Below are positions 29,174 through 41,603 of a stretch of 64,000 nt of DNA, piece after piece. Positions within the stretch are counted from its first letter, which is position 1; each line of letters begins with the position of its first letter. This DNA comes from Pseudomonas fildesensis. Its GTDB lineage: Bacteria; Pseudomonadota; Gammaproteobacteria; Pseudomonadales; Pseudomonadaceae. The position numbers were made by a program, and so were the translations under genes. Under the pieces are notes generated by a model. The model was not told the DNA's origin. It searched no databases and saw only the letters and a list, made by a program, of their open reading frames with translations. The DNA lies in assembly GCF_001050345.1 (NCBI RefSeq), contig NZ_LFMW01000008.1, forward strand, positions 1-64,000, in the 5' to 3' direction.

Positions 29174-30178
29174 TTAAAGCGGCAGCGGCGCGCGGCCCGA
29201 AATCAATCGGGCATCGCGCAAGGCCTGCCAGAAGGCTGCCGGAATCTGTTCTGACAACGCGGCCACGTCTTCGGCAATCCGCCCCGGACGACTGGCACCC
29301 GGAATCACTGCCGCCACCGCCGGATGCGCCAGGGAGAATTGCAGCGCCGCCGCTTTTACGCTGACGCCAAACGCCTGGGCAATCGCTTTAATCTGCTCGA
29401 CCTTGCTGATGATCGCCGGGCTGGCTTTCTGGTATTCGAAGTGCGCGCCGCCCGCCAGGATGCCCGAGCTGTAAGGGCCGCCGACGACGATCTCGACGTT
29501 CTGCGCCAAGGCTGCGTCCATCAGGCGCTGCAGGGCACGGTCGTGGTCCAGCAGCGTGTAGCGGCCAGCCAGCAGGAAACCATCGGGCTGGGCTTCTGTG
29601 AGGTCCAGGGTCAGTTCACACGGTTCCACGCGATTCACGCCAAGGCCCCAGGCCTTGATCACACCTTCTTCGCGCAGACGGGTCAGCACCTTGAATGCAC
29701 CGGTGCGGGCCTGGTTGAAGTACTCCAGCCATTGGTCGCCGTAAAAGTCCTGGGCGATATCGTGAATCCACACGATGTCCAGGCGATCGGTTTGCAGGCG
29801 CTCAAGGCTGTCTTCGATGGAGCGCAGGGTCGCGTCGGCGCTGTAGTCGTTAAGCATCTTGTTCGGGCGGCCGTGTTCGAACACACCGCTTTTTTCGCCG
29901 AGGTCGCGGGCGCTTGCTTCGACTTCATCGAGAATCACCCGGCCGACCTTGGTGCTCAGCACGAAGTCATCGCGGTTGTATTTCGAAAGGGCCTGGCCCA
30001 AACGGATTTCCGCCAGACCCGAGCCGTAGAACGGCGCGGTATCGAAGTAACGAACGCCCTGGTTCCAGGCGGCCTCGACGGTGGCCTGGGCTTCTTCTTC
30101 GGGAATGGCGCGGAACATATTGCCCAATGGGGCAGTGCCAAAGCCCAATTGGCCGGGCAGTTTGTCTTTCAAGCTCAT
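29174..30178 (-). CDS. Aldo/keto reductase
   Basis: The 334-residue TIM-barrel enzyme has the catalytic tetrad in YFDTAPFYGSG (Asp, Tyr), VLSTKVGR (Lys) and VWIHDI (His). The GFGTAPLGNMFRAIPEEEA start and overall pattern resemble the sugar/pyridoxal dehydrogenase branch (L-fucose or D-threo-aldose dehydrogenase, pyridoxal 4-dehydrogenase). The exact substrate is inferred only to that level. The ATG at 30178 is preferred to the long open frame to 30271, which runs into the divergent promoter. It is the first gene of the three-gene unit and divergent from a LysR gene. Confidence 0.85.
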   Translation of the reverse strand: MSLKDKLPGQLGFGTAPLGNMFRAIPEEEAQATVEAAWNQGVRYFDTAPFYGSGLAEIRLGQALSKYNRDDFVLSTKVGRVILDEVEASARDLGEKSGVFEHGRPNKMLNDYSADATLRSIEDSLERLQTDRLDIVWIHDIAQDFYGDQWLEYFNQARTGAFKVLTRLREEGVIKAWGLGVNRVEPCELTLDLTEAQPDGFLLAGRYTLLDHDRALQRLMDAALAQNVEIVVGGPYSSGILAGGAHFEYQKASPAIISKVEQIKAIAQAFGVSVKAAALQFSLAHPAVAAVIPGASRPGRIAEDVAALSEQIPAAFWQALRDARLISGRAPLPL

Positions 30179-30293
30179 GGAGGGTTCCTCAATCGGGTTC
30201 AGAGGTCGCTGTGACCGTTGGGCAGAGATTAGATTGCACAGATCGGACCGTCCAAGACATAATGCGACCAACTTGAGTCCTAATAGGTCTTAC

Positions 30294-31187
30294 ATGATTA
30301 ATCTCCGCCAACTGCGCTACTTCGAAGTGGTCGCAGAAGAAGAACACGTCGGCCGCGCTGCCGAACGCCTGCACATCTCCCAATCGCCCCTGAGCCGGCA
30401 GATCGCCCAGCTGGAAGAACGCCTGGGCCTGACCCTGTTCGAACGCAGCCAGCAGCGCATCCGCCTGACCCGCGACGGCCAGACCTTTCTTGCCGAAACC
30501 AAGGCGTTTCTGACCCACGCCAATCGCCTGGAATCACTGGGCAAGCGCCTCGGCCGGGGTGAGGAAGGCGGCCTGTGTATCGGCTATATCGAAAATGCGA
30601 TGCACGCCGGTGTACTGCCCAACGCCCTGCGCGTGCTGCGCGATGACCGCCCCAGCGTGCACATCAAACTGTACAACCTGCCGTCCATCGAACAACTCGA
30701 AGGCTTGCGCCAACGTAGCCTGGACATCGCGCTGGTGGGCGATCCGCCGGCCACCGACGACCCGGATCTGATTGCCTTGCAGGTATTGGACGAACCGATG
30801 CTGCTGGCGCTGCCCGAGGATCACCCTCTCGCCCAACAAACAGCGTTACTGCCCGAACACCTGGCCGACCAGCAATGGATCGGTATGCAGCGCAAAACCG
30901 GCGCCGGCCCCGCCGACGACTTCGTGGCAGCGTGCATTCGCGCCGGTTTCAACCCGCGGATTCCAATGGAAGCCAGCGAGCCGTTTACCGCGCTGGGCCT
31001 GGTGGCGTCGGGGCTGGGGGTGGCGATGGTGCAAAAAGGCCTGAGCCGCAACGCGCCGCCGGGTGTGGTATTGCGTGAGCTGCCGTGGCTGACCTACACC
31101 ACCCCGCTGTGGGCGGCGTGGCACCGGATCAATTTACGGCCGTTGGTGGAAACGTTCAGGAAGGTGTTGACCGAGCCTCAGGGCTGA
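30294..31187 (+). CDS. LysR-family transcriptional regulator
   Basis: The 297-residue protein starts MINLRQLRYFEVVAEEEHVG and has the LysR helix-turn-helix (AAERLHISQSPLSRQIAQLE) and a two-lobed inducer-binding domain. It is read divergently from the aldo-keto reductase/SDR/SRPBCC unit, with 115 bp between starts, which it probably controls. AAGAC at 30254 and GTCTT at 30287 form a loose dyad that could be part of its site. Confidence 0.88.
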   Translation: MINLRQLRYFEVVAEEEHVGRAAERLHISQSPLSRQIAQLEERLGLTLFERSQQRIRLTRDGQTFLAETKAFLTHANRLESLGKRLGRGEEGGLCIGYIENAMHAGVLPNALRVLRDDRPSVHIKLYNLPSIEQLEGLRQRSLDIALVGDPPATDDPDLIALQVLDEPMLLALPEDHPLAQQTALLPEHLADQQWIGMQRKTGAGPADDFVAACIRAGFNPRIPMEASEPFTALGLVASGLGVAMVQKGLSRNAPPGVVLRELPWLTYTTPLWAAWHRINLRPLVETFRKVLTEPQG

Positions 31188-31197
31188 TGCCGATCGG

Positions 31198-33587
<2,390 letters not shown>

Positions 33588-33598
33588 TTATGATTTTT

Positions 33599-34957
33599 TT
33601 AGACGCTCAACAGCAGGAACTCACGCTCCCAGGAACTGATCACCCGCTTGAAATTCTCATGCTCGGCACGTTTCACCGCGACGTAGCCGCGCACGAACTT
33701 GTCGCCCAGGTACTGCTTGACGGTGTCGCACTCCTCCATCCGCGCCAGAGCGTCTTCGAGGGTCAGCGGCAGGCGCAGGTTGCGGCGTTCGTAGGCGCGG
33801 CCTTCGACCGGCGCGCTGGGTTCGATTTTTTCGATCATGCCCAGGTAACCACACAACAGGCTGGCCGCAATGGCCAGGTAGGGATTGGCATCCGCACCGG
33901 GCAGGCGGTTTTCCACGCGCATCGCGTCGGGGCTGGAGGTCGGTACGCGCAGGCCGACGGTGCGGTTTTCTTCGCCCCACTCGACGTTGACCGGCGCCGA
34001 AGTGTCCGGCAGGAAGCGACGGAACGAGTTCACGTTCGGCGCGAACATCGGCAGCAGCTTGGGGATGTACTTCTGCAGGCCACCGATGTGGTGAAGAAAC
34101 AACTGGCTCATCTTTCCATCGTCGTCGACAAACACCGGCTTGCCCGTGGCGATGTCCACGATGCTCTGGTGCAGGTGCATGGCGCTGCCCGGCTCGTCGG
34201 CCACCGGCTTGGCCATGAAGGTCGCGGCGACGTTGTGCTTGAGCGCGGCCTCGCGCAGGGTGCGTTTGAACACGGTGATCTGGTCGGCGAGGTCCAGCGC
34301 GTCACCGTGGCGGAAGTTGATTTCCATCTGCGCCGGGCCGTCTTCGTGGATCAGCGTATCGAGGTCCAGGCCCTGGGCTTCGCACCAGTCGTAGACGTCT
34401 TCGAACAGCGGATCGAACTCGTTGGCGGCGTCGATGGAAAACGACTGGCGGCCGGTCTCGGCGCGGCCCGAACGGCCCACCGGGGTTTTCAGCGGCAGGT
34501 CCGGGTCTTCGCAGCGCTGGGTCAGGTAGAACTCCATTTCCGGCGCGACAATCGGCTGCCAACCTCGGTCGGTATACAGTTGCAGGACCTTTTTCAGCAC
34601 GTTGCGCGGCGACAATTCGATGGGGTTGCCGTGCTTGTCGAACGTGTCGTGAATCACGATGGCGGTGGGCTCGATGGCCCACGGCACCACATACGTGGCG
34701 TTGGACACCGGACGGCAGATCATGTCGATATCGGCCGGGTCGAGCAGGTCGTAGTAGACATCGTCATCGACAAAATCCCCGGTTACCGTTTGCAGCAAGA
34801 CACTTTCCGGCAGGCGCATGCCTCGCTCATGCAGGAACTTGTTGGTGGGCGCAATCTTGCCGCGTGCGATGCCAGTCAAGTCACTGATCACGCATTCGAC
34901 TTCGGTAATCTTGTGTTCTTTCAGCCAGGCGGACAGCTGATCGAAGGGGGCGTTCAT
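33599..34957 (-). CDS. puuA: Gamma-glutamylputrescine synthetase (glutamine synthetase family)
   Basis: The 452-residue protein is a type I glutamine-synthetase-like ligase: N-terminal beta-grasp (VECVISDLTGIARGKIAP) and catalytic domain with VAPEMEFYLT, HEDGPAQMEINFRHGDALD, MHLHQSIVD and the RLPGADANPYLAIAASL arginine region. PuuA-type enzymes ligate glutamate to putrescine with ATP. The neighbours fit this role better than other GS-like amide ligases. It is the first gene of the three-gene operon, divergent from an AraC gene. Confidence 0.87.
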   Translation of the reverse strand: MNAPFDQLSAWLKEHKITEVECVISDLTGIARGKIAPTNKFLHERGMRLPESVLLQTVTGDFVDDDVYYDLLDPADIDMICRPVSNATYVVPWAIEPTAIVIHDTFDKHGNPIELSPRNVLKKVLQLYTDRGWQPIVAPEMEFYLTQRCEDPDLPLKTPVGRSGRAETGRQSFSIDAANEFDPLFEDVYDWCEAQGLDLDTLIHEDGPAQMEINFRHGDALDLADQITVFKRTLREAALKHNVAATFMAKPVADEPGSAMHLHQSIVDIATGKPVFVDDDGKMSQLFLHHIGGLQKYIPKLLPMFAPNVNSFRRFLPDTSAPVNVEWGEENRTVGLRVPTSSPDAMRVENRLPGADANPYLAIAASLLCGYLGMIEKIEPSAPVEGRAYERRNLRLPLTLEDALARMEECDTVKQYLGDKFVRGYVAVKRAEHENFKRVISSWEREFLLLSV

Positions 34958-35095
34958 AAGGACCTCATCATGGGTGGGATGCTACGCCGGCTTGAACTCC
35001 TGGCGCATTGAGGTCTATCTTGGGCCCGCCGTCCAACGGCATCTATCCACTTTGCACGCAGCACAACGCACCAATAGAGTGCGCACGGATCACCC

Positions 35096-35992
35096 ATGAC
35101 ACAGGCAACAGCTTTGCGCGTACAGGCCTTCACCACCGGTGATGTGGCCGCTCAATGCAGTGCGACACCCGGTTGGGTACAGCAATACCAGCAGATGTCC
35201 CCGGGGCATTTCGCCGGGCAGATCCGCTACCTCGACCTGCAAGGCGTCGAGGTCTACGAAGAGTGCATGAACACGCGCGTGGAACAGCATTTCAATGCAC
35301 CACCGGGTTCGCTGGCGTTCTGTTTCGACGGCAGCGACAACGCGCTGTACCTGCTCAATGGCGAAAGCCACAACACCTGGATCACCCCGGAAAACTATCG
35401 GGAAGTGGCGGTGGTGTTCGGGCCGCAGTTCGTGCAGCGCCATGGCCTGGATGTGGCGAAACTCGAAGGCCTGTTCATGGCGCCGCTGACCTGCCAGCAG
35501 AACGCACTGTTCAGCCGTTGGCTCAGTGGCACGCTGACGCGCTTGTCCGCCGTGATCGACCCCATCAGCCGCGATGCCTTGACCCAGCAACTGCTCGACG
35601 ACTGCCTGTTTATCCTCGACAACGCCTGCGTGTGCCTGGACCGCAGTTCATTGCAGCGCCGCAGCGAAGAACGCCTGCTGATGGCGCGCATCGGTGAGTG
35701 GGCGGCGGATGCACCGGATGAAACGGTGAACCTGCTGGAGCTGGCGCAGATCGCCGGCGTGCCGCTGCGTCAGTTGCAACAGGGCTTCAAGACCTACACC
35801 GGGATGAGCCCGGCGCAGTGGTTGCGCCTGCGCCGGTTGAACGGGGCGCGGCGCGAGTTATTGAATTCAGCCGATACCACCGTGGCCGAGGTGGCGATGA
35901 ATTGGTCGTTCTGGCATTTGGGGCGATTTTCCAATAGTTACCGGGCGTTGTTCAAAGAGTTTCCCAGCGAAACCCTCAAGCGCCACGGTTGA
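35096..35992 (+). CDS. AraC-family transcriptional regulator
   Basis: The 298-residue protein has a cupin-like N-terminal part (MSPGHFAGQIRYLDLQGVEV) and a C-terminal double helix-turn-helix (LLELAQIAGVPLRQLQQGFK; GMSPAQWLRLRRLNGARREL; SFWHLGRFSNSYRALF). The layout recalls EutR-like regulators. It is divergent from puuA with 138 bp between starts, so it may control polyamine use. The PQQ cluster begins on its other side, and regulation of that cluster is an alternative. Confidence 0.82.
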   Translation: MTQATALRVQAFTTGDVAAQCSATPGWVQQYQQMSPGHFAGQIRYLDLQGVEVYEECMNTRVEQHFNAPPGSLAFCFDGSDNALYLLNGESHNTWITPENYREVAVVFGPQFVQRHGLDVAKLEGLFMAPLTCQQNALFSRWLSGTLTRLSAVIDPISRDALTQQLLDDCLFILDNACVCLDRSSLQRRSEERLLMARIGEWAADAPDETVNLLELAQIAGVPLRQLQQGFKTYTGMSPAQWLRLRRLNGARRELLNSADTTVAEVAMNWSFWHLGRFSNSYRALFKEFPSETLKRHG

Positions 35993-36056
35993 AACACAAT
36001 CCCCTGTAGGAGCCCAATGCTGTTCAGTTAATAAATAGAAAGAGCAAAAAGTAACC

Positions 36057-36170
36057 TGTGGCGAGGGAGCTTGTCGGATCGCCGCACCGTCCCGTTGGAC
36101 TGCGTAGCAGTCCCATCTTTTGGGGCCGCTTCGCGGCCCAACGGGACGGTGCGGAGATCCGACAAGCGCT
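36057..36170. repeat. Long inverted repeat (GGGACGGTGCGG variant)
   Basis: TGTGGCGAGGGAGCTTGTCGG and CGCACCGTCCCGTTGG are mirrored by CCAACGGGACGGTGCGG and TCCGACAAGCGC, with a GGGGCCGCTTCGCGGCCC inner hairpin. It is a separate subfamily from the neighbouring element at 36265. Confidence 0.8.
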
Positions 36171-36264
36171 TATCAAACTTAAAATAACTTACTGATTTTA
36201 AAGGGTTAAAATTTCACCCTAAAGTTTTGAGTCTTGCATAAACAATTTCAGGCGACCGCATTCT
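36171..36264. other. AT-rich spacer between two repeat blocks
   Basis: This 94-bp stretch between the repeats is unusually AT-rich (TTAAAATAACTTACTGATTT and on). No gene or site was identified in it. Confidence 0.4.
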
Positions 36265-36399
36265 TGTGGCGAGCGGGCTTGTCCCGCGTTGGGCTGCGCA
36301 GCAGCCCCAAAACCAGGCGCAGAGGAGTGCCCGATACACCGCATTCGTCTTCATCAGGGGCGCTTCGCACCCCAACGCGGGACAAGCCCGCTCGCCACA
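36265..36399. repeat. Palindromic repeat pair (GTGGCGAGCGGGCTTG family)
   Basis: TGTGGCGAGCGGGCTTGTCCC at the left is mirrored by GGGACAAGCCCGCTCGCCACA at the right, with inner GGGCTGCGCAGCAGCCCC and GGGGCGCTTCGCACCCC hairpins. It lies downstream of the pentapeptide-repeat gene. Confidence 0.85.
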
Positions 36400-36473
36400 G
36401 AGGTCCCAGTTTGCTGCGCGACAGCGCTACGTCGAAGAGGTAGTGGGACCTCCCACATTTGAAGAGTGGTGCT

Positions 36474-37121
36474 CTAACGATCCCAGGTGGTGGGGCAGTC
36501 CTTGCAGCCTTCCATGTTGGCATCCTGGAAGTTTGCATAGTGCTGCCTTGCACCACTGAGGGTGGCGTTTTCCAGGTTACTGGCGCCGAACTTGGCTTCC
36601 TGCAGGTTGGCGTCGCTGAGGTCGGCGCCTTGCAGGTCGGTCTTGCTCAACCAGGTCATTTCAAGGTCCGCCGCACGCAGGTTGGCCTTGTGCATCTTAG
36701 CCCCCGACAGCCGGGCGAATTGCAGGTAGGCCGCACTGAGGTTGGCGTTTTCGAACTGCGCACCCTGGGCAAATAAACCCCAACCCTGGATCGCCATCAG
36801 CGTCGCACCGGTGAAATCGGCCAGGCGCAGATTGCTTTGTTGCAGGCTGGCGCGGGTTAGGTTGGCGCCCTGCAGTTGGGCTTTTTCCAGGTTGGCCAGG
36901 TCGAGGTTGGCATGGCGCAAATCCGCATCGCGCAGGTCGGCGCCGGCCAGGTTCATTTTGCTCAGGTTCTGGTTGCTCAAGTTGGCGCCCTTGAGGTTGG
37001 CGCCGGGGCATTGGCTGTGTTCGGCGATGGTGCAGCCGTTGATGACCAGGGGGGCGTCATCGCCGTCGTCGGCGTGGGCGATTGGAAGGGATAGCAGGAG
37101 TAACAAGGGCAGGTAGTTCAT
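36474..37121 (-). CDS. Exported pentapeptide-repeat protein
   Basis: The 215-residue protein has a signal peptide (MNYLPLLLLLSLPIAHA) and then about 25 tandem A(N/D)LXX pentapeptides, for example GANLKGANLSNQNLSKMNLA. These fold as a right-handed quadrilateral helix. Paired cysteines occur near both ends (INGCTIAEHSQCPG; EGCKDCPTTW). It is probably periplasmic. A similar protein gene lies beside pedE in P. putida, so its place in the PQQ cluster looks conserved, but its job is unknown. GAGG precedes the ATG at 37121. Confidence 0.82.
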   Translation of the reverse strand: MNYLPLLLLLSLPIAHADDGDDAPLVINGCTIAEHSQCPGANLKGANLSNQNLSKMNLAGADLRDADLRHANLDLANLEKAQLQGANLTRASLQQSNLRLADFTGATLMAIQGWGLFAQGAQFENANLSAAYLQFARLSGAKMHKANLRAADLEMTWLSKTDLQGADLSDANLQEAKFGASNLENATLSGARQHYANFQDANMEGCKDCPTTWDR

Positions 37122-37149
37122 CACGCGACCTCGGAAGTGGCGCAGTTCC

Positions 37150-37270
37150 TGTGGCGAGGGAGCTTGCTCCCGCTCGGCTGCGCAGCAGTCGTAAAACCTG
37201 ACTGCAAGGTGTTGCTGGAAAAATGCCGGGGCCGCTGCGCAGCCCAACGGGAGCAAGCTCCCTCGCCACA
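37150..37270. repeat. Palindromic repeat pair (GTGGCGAGGGAGCTTGCTCCCGC variant)
   Basis: TGTGGCGAGGGAGCTTGCTCC and GGAGCAAGCTCCCTCGCCACA are exact mirror ends, with CGGCTGCGCAGCAG and GGGGCCGCTGCGCAGCCC inside. It lies between pedE and the pentapeptide-repeat gene. Confidence 0.85.
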
Positions 37271-37315
37271 GTTACAGTGCTTATCCTTAACTGATCGGCA
37301 TTAGCCCCGGTTGGG

Positions 37316-39220
37316 TTATTTCTGGGCGGTTTTGTTATCCCAGCTCGGGATCTTGAACACCCAGAACGACCCACCCTGTGCCACCGGCTTGGTCAGCTCG
37401 GCCATGTCGCCACCCCACAACGGCACCGCGCCGCCATACCCGACGGTGACGCCGACGTACTGCTCGCCATCCTGTTCCCAGGTTATCGGCGGGGAGACGA
37501 TGCCGCTGCCGGTCTGGAACTTCCACAGCTCCTTGCCGGTTTTCGCGTCGAAGGCCTTGAAGAAGCCGTCGCCAGTGCCGGTGAACACCAGGTTGCCCTT
37601 GGTCGCCAACACGCCGGCCCACAACGGCAAGGCTTCCTTGTGCTCCCACACCACCTTGCCGGTGGTCGGGTTCATTGCGCGCAGGGTGCCGACGTGGTCG
37701 TCATACATGCGCTTGATGCGAAAACCCATGCCCAGGTACGCCGAGCCCTTCTTGTAGTTGACCTCTTCGGTCCAGTATTCCTCTTTCCACTGGTTGCCCG
37801 GGATGTAGAACAGGCCCGTGTCCTGGCTGTATGCCATGGGGTTCCAGTTCTTGCCGCCGAGGAACGGCGGCGAGACTTCCACCGACTTGCCCTTGGTTTC
37901 ACCCGGCAGCGGTTTGGCTGGACGCTGGCCTTCGTTTTCCACGGGGCGACCGGTCTTGAGGTCGATGTGGCTGGCCCAGGTGATGTTGTCGACGAAGGGG
38001 AAAGCGTTTTGCAGCTTGCCGTTGTTGCGGTCGACCACGTAGAAGAACCCGTTGCGGTCGGCGTGGCCGGTGGCCTTGACCACTTTGCCGTCCTTGTCTT
38101 TGTAGTCGAACAGCACCAGTTCGTTGTTGCCGGAGAAATCCCAGGCATCGTTTGGCGTGTGCTGGTAGAACCACTTCACTTCGCCGGTGCTTGGGTCGAC
38201 ACCGACCTGGCCCGAGGTGTAGAGGCTGTCGAAGTCGTGGGGGTTGCCGTCCTTGGAGGTGCGCGCCCAGGTGTTCCACGGGCCCGGGTTGCCGGCGCCG
38301 ACGATGATGGTGTTGGTCTCGGCATCGAAGCTTGCGCTCTGCCAAGGTGCGCCGCCGCCGTGGCTCCAGGCCTCGACCTTGCCGGTTTCGGTGGTCGGGT
38401 CATCCGGCCAGGACGGTGCTTTCACGTCGCCGGTGGGGGTGCTGTCCTTGCCGTTCAGGCGGCCCATATGGCCTTCCACAAACGGGCGCATCCACACTTC
38501 TTCGCCGGTGTCCGGGTCGCGCGCATACAGCTGGCCGACCACGCCGAATTCATCGCCGGAGCTGCCGTGGATCAGCAGTACTTTGCCGGTGACCTTGTCT
38601 TTGATCAGCACCGGTGCGCCGGTCATGGTGTAGCCAGCGGCGTGGTCGCCGAATTTCTTGTTCCACACCACTTTGCCGGTGTTCTTGTCGAGGGCGATCA
38701 GGCGCGCGTCGAGGGTGCCGAAGTAGATTTTGTCGCCGAAGATCGCGGCGCCCCGGTTGACCACGTCACAGCACGGGCGAATGTTGTCGGGCAGGCGGTG
38801 GTTGTAGGTCCACAGGCGTTTGCCGGTCTTCGCGTCGAGGGCGAACACACGGGAGTAGGAGCCGGTGACGTAGACCACGCCGTCGCTGACGATAGCCTGG
38901 GATTCCTGGCCACGTTGCTTCTCATCGCCGAACGAGTAGGACCAGGCCGGCGTGAGCTTGAACACGTTCTTGTCGTTGACCTGGGCCAGCGGGCTCCAGC
39001 GCTGGGCGTTGGTGCCCATGCCGTATTGCAGCACGTCCTGGGTGGTCAGGTGGTCGTTGGCGATGTCTTCCCAGGTGACATTGCGCGTCGGCTTTTGAGT
39101 AGAAGGGACAGGTTCGGCGGCGGCAAACGTTGCAGCGCTGAGGGACAGGCTGCCCACCAGCACGAAGGCTTGCACGGCAAGGCTTAAAGGTGAGCGGGCG
39201 GGTAGCGATCTTATTGTCAT
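37316..39220 (-). CDS. pedE: PQQ-dependent alcohol dehydrogenase, calcium type (ExaA/PedE)
   Basis: The 634-residue quinoprotein has a signal peptide (to about residue 36) and an eight-bladed propeller of tryptophan-docking repeats ([27 protein letters not shown] and others). It carries the vicinal cysteine pair [10 protein letters not shown] that stacks on PQQ and the catalytic Asp361 in [11 protein letters not shown]. Two residues on is Ser363, where lanthanide enzymes have aspartate, so this should be the calcium form. It oxidises ethanol, 2-phenylethanol and similar alcohols in the periplasm and passes electrons to PedF, read divergently. Confidence 0.92.
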   Translation of the reverse strand: MTIRSLPARSPLSLAVQAFVLVGSLSLSAATFAAAEPVPSTQKPTRNVTWEDIANDHLTTQDVLQYGMGTNAQRWSPLAQVNDKNVFKLTPAWSYSFGDEKQRGQESQAIVSDGVVYVTGSYSRVFALDAKTGKRLWTYNHRLPDNIRPCCDVVNRGAAIFGDKIYFGTLDARLIALDKNTGKVVWNKKFGDHAAGYTMTGAPVLIKDKVTGKVLLIHGSSGDEFGVVGQLYARDPDTGEEVWMRPFVEGHMGRLNGKDSTPTGDVKAPSWPDDPTTETGKVEAWSHGGGAPWQSASFDAETNTIIVGAGNPGPWNTWARTSKDGNPHDFDSLYTSGQVGVDPSTGEVKWFYQHTPNDAWDFSGNNELVLFDYKDKDGKVVKATGHADRNGFFYVVDRNNGKLQNAFPFVDNITWASHIDLKTGRPVENEGQRPAKPLPGETKGKSVEVSPPFLGGKNWNPMAYSQDTGLFYIPGNQWKEEYWTEEVNYKKGSAYLGMGFRIKRMYDDHVGTLRAMNPTTGKVVWEHKEALPLWAGVLATKGNLVFTGTGDGFFKAFDAKTGKELWKFQTGSGIVSPPITWEQDGEQYVGVTVGYGGAVPLWGGDMAELTKPVAQGGSFWVFKIPSWDNKTAQK

Positions 39221-39305
39221 GGTTGCAGTTCCCAGTGGAGGTTTTGGCCTGCACAGGGTGGAGCGCCGGGGCAGTGGGCGGATACGGAAAATATCCCGCT
39301 GTTGC

Positions 39306-39320
39306 CGGGAAGACTTCCCG
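39306..39320. promoter_or_regulatory. Putative operator CGGGAAGACTTCCCG in the pedE-pedF gap
   Basis: A perfect 15-bp odd palindrome with a central A, 86 bp from the pedE start and 156 bp from pedF. The same architecture, CGGGAAAATTTCCCG, lies 32 bp before pedH. A third loose half-match, CGGAAAATATCCCG, begins at 39285. The binding protein is unknown. Confidence 0.55.
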
Positions 39321-39475
39321 AGGCACCACTGTTTTAGGTGTGCCCCACAAGCCCTACTACCAAGGGAGTAGAGGGCGGCCACCAAAGCAGCATACGGCCC
39401 ATGCCCCGGGGTTTCTAAGATGGTTGCCATAGCCTCTGCAATGAGGTTTTGCGTGCAATCCTGAGGGCAAAAATA

Positions 39476-39937
39476 ATGACAACAAAACACAATGCCTTGC
39501 TCGTCGCCGGGCTGTTGGCCGGTGTGATCGCTGCGGGCTCCGCCTGGGCCCATGGCAACGTGGTCCCGCAAGCGGTGGAAACCAAAGGCCTGACCTCGAT
39601 CAAAGACGCCGGTGTGCCGGTCAACGAGGACGGCTGGGCGGCGGTGAACCCGTATCGCACTTCCCCTGAACACGACAAGGCCGTGGAAATCGGCTCGTCC
39701 GCCTACAACCAGAACTGCGCCGCCTGCCACGGGCTGGAAGCCAAGTCCGGCGGCATCGCCCCCGACCTGCGCATGCTGGAGGTGGGCGAGGCCGGTGATG
39801 AATGGTTTGTCGAGCGCGTGCGCCATGGCGCGGTGCGCGACGGCCGTGTGTACATGCCGAAAATGGCCGATTACCTGAGCCAGGAAGCCTTGTGGGCGGT
39901 GCGTACCTACCTGGACAGCGTGCACGTCGAGGAGTAA
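39476..39937 (+). CDS. pedF: Periplasmic cytochrome c (c550), electron acceptor of the alcohol dehydrogenases
   Basis: The 153-residue protein has a signal peptide ending SAWA, one heme site CAACHG in [16 protein letters not shown] and a likely axial methionine in [10 protein letters not shown]. It is the exaB/pedF-type cytochrome that takes electrons from reduced PQQ and delivers them to a terminal oxidase. Divergent from pedE and first of a plus-strand series. The ATG at 39476 follows GAGGG; the upstream start at 39449 gives no better signal peptide. Confidence 0.9.
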   Translation: MTTKHNALLVAGLLAGVIAAGSAWAHGNVVPQAVETKGLTSIKDAGVPVNEDGWAAVNPYRTSPEHDKAVEIGSSAYNQNCAACHGLEAKSGGIAPDLRMLEVGEAGDEWFVERVRHGAVRDGRVYMPKMADYLSQEALWAVRTYLDSVHVEE

Positions 39938-39940
39938 GCC

Positions 39941-40816
39941 ATGCGCCTGTTCGCTTATGTGTTCGGCCTGGCCCTGCTGTGCTGCCAGACGGCGCAGGCG
40001 CAGGTGCGCAGCTATGACCAGATGATCGCCGCCGGCGAACTGAAAGTCGCGGTGTACAAGGACTTCGCGCCCTACAGCTTCGAAGAAGGCACCACCGCGC
40101 GCGGTGTCGACGTGGAACTGGCCCAGGCCCTGGCCAAGGCGTTGGGGGTGCGGTTGATGCTGGTCTGGGCGCCCGCCGGCGAAAAACTCGACGACGACCT
40201 GCGCGACTACATCTGGCGCGGCAGCCCGTTGCACAACCAGCAACTGGCCGACCTGATGATGCGTGCGCCCTACGACCATGATTACGCGCAAAAGCGTAAC
40301 GATCAGGGCGAGCTGGAAAACGGCCATGTGGTGATGTTCGGCCCTTACCAGAACGAACAATGGCAGGTGGCCTACGACCGCCGGCGCCTGGGCAAGGTGG
40401 CCAGCGTGGCGGTGTTCGAGCAGCACCCGATTGGCGTCGAAGTCGACAGCGTGCCGTCGTTCTACCTGACCTCGGTGTTCAACGGCATGCTCGCCGCCAA
40501 GACCCATCACTACCCCGACGTGCCCCAGGCCTTTGCAGCAATGAAGGCCGGTGAGGTCGATGCGGTGATGGCCATGCGCGGCGAAATCGACTGGCAGGTA
40601 CATGAGGCCCACGACCCGCAACTGGCCCTCGCACAAAACGCCTACCCCAGCATGGGCAAACAGCGCTGGGAGATCGGCATGGCCGTGCACGAGAGCAACC
40701 GCCAGTTGGCCTATGCGGTGGAGGAGGCGCTGGAAGGCCTGATCCGCGACGGCTCGGTGCAAACGATCTACAGCCATTACGGCCTGCAGTACGAAGTGCC
40801 CGAGATGTACCAATAG
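39941..40816 (+). CDS. Quinoprotein-associated periplasmic binding protein
   Basis: The 291-residue protein has a signal peptide ending AQAQ, then [20 protein letters not shown]. This is the start of a type 3 solute-binding fold (SBP_bac_3 group). [16 protein letters not shown] and [18 protein letters not shown] are further family blocks. Members occur only beside quinoprotein dehydrogenases and are thought to assist cofactor or metal loading or to dock the cytochrome. It is 3 bp after pedF and 9 bp before the SoxYZ-like gene, so strongly co-transcribed. No transporter partner is nearby. Confidence 0.82.
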   Translation: MRLFAYVFGLALLCCQTAQAQVRSYDQMIAAGELKVAVYKDFAPYSFEEGTTARGVDVELAQALAKALGVRLMLVWAPAGEKLDDDLRDYIWRGSPLHNQQLADLMMRAPYDHDYAQKRNDQGELENGHVVMFGPYQNEQWQVAYDRRRLGKVASVAVFEQHPIGVEVDSVPSFYLTSVFNGMLAAKTHHYPDVPQAFAAMKAGEVDAVMAMRGEIDWQVHEAHDPQLALAQNAYPSMGKQRWEIGMAVHESNRQLAYAVEEALEGLIRDGSVQTIYSHYGLQYEVPEMYQ

Positions 40817-40825
40817 GAGCAGGCG

Positions 40826-41587
40826 ATGAACTGGCGACTGAACTGCATGTTGGCCTGCTGGTTGCCGCTGGCGGCCCACGCTGTGGATGTCGACCCGGCC
40901 AAGGACCCGGTGCCGTCGGTGATGTGGGCCTTCTACCACAAGCAATTGCTGGCCGAGGCGCCGTTTGTGTTCGACGAGCGGGTCAAGCTGCTGGCGCCGC
41001 CCTTTGCCGAAGATGCGCGCCAGGTGCCGCTGGAAATCGATGCGCGGGCGTTCAAGGGCCATGTGGTGAAGATCCTCGCGTGGGCCGAGCTCAACCCCTT
41101 GCCGAAAATCGTCGACTTTCAGCCCAAGGCCGGGGTGCTGCCGTGGCTGTCGATCCGGATTCGCATCGAGCAGGCCACGCCCTTGCGCGCGGCGGTGCTC
41201 ACCGATGACGGGCTGTGGCATGTCGGCTCGACGCTGATTGACGCGGCCGGCGGCGGGTGCACCGCGCCCAGCGTGGTACGCACCCAGCCGGGGTGGGAAG
41301 AGCGTATCGGCCAAGTACTGGGCGGGCGCTACCCGCGCGGCGAATTCAGCCGGGTGCGCGTGCAGGTGGCGCACCCGATGGACAACGGCATGGTCAGCGG
41401 CATCCCCGAGTTTTATATCAACCACGCGCAACTGCGTGGCGCGGACGGGCAGGTACTCGCCGAGCTTGAGCTGTTCCCGGCGGTCAGCGAAAACCCCAAC
41501 CTGACCTTCGATATCGACGCGCCAGGGCCCACCCGCCTGATGCTGCGCGACAACAGCGGCAATGAATTCGACGCTGCCATTCCCTGA
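40826..41587 (+). CDS. Quinoprotein dehydrogenase-associated SoxYZ-like carrier
   Basis: The 253-residue exported protein combines a SoxY-like N-terminal half, ending in [12 protein letters not shown] with a cysteine in a GGC motif, and a SoxZ-like C-terminal half ([13 protein letters not shown], ending [13 protein letters not shown]). In true SoxYZ the cysteine carries sulfur intermediates; what this protein carries is not known. The family is found next to PQQ enzymes, often with the metallohydrolase that follows here. A ribosome-binding site (AGGAG) precedes the ATG. Confidence 0.82.
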   Translation: MNWRLNCMLACWLPLAAHAVDVDPAKDPVPSVMWAFYHKQLLAEAPFVFDERVKLLAPPFAEDARQVPLEIDARAFKGHVVKILAWAELNPLPKIVDFQPKAGVLPWLSIRIRIEQATPLRAAVLTDDGLWHVGSTLIDAAGGGCTAPSVVRTQPGWEERIGQVLGGRYPRGEFSRVRVQVAHPMDNGMVSGIPEFYINHAQLRGADGQVLAELELFPAVSENPNLTFDIDAPGPTRLMLRDNSGNEFDAAIP

Positions 41588-41603
41588 CCAGAAGGAGCGC
41601 GGC

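Noticed and set aside
36057..37270. CRISPR-like look of repeated blocks
   Set aside because: The units are inverted pairs with unequal spacing and conserved inner hairpins, not direct repeats with unique spacers, and no cas gene is present.
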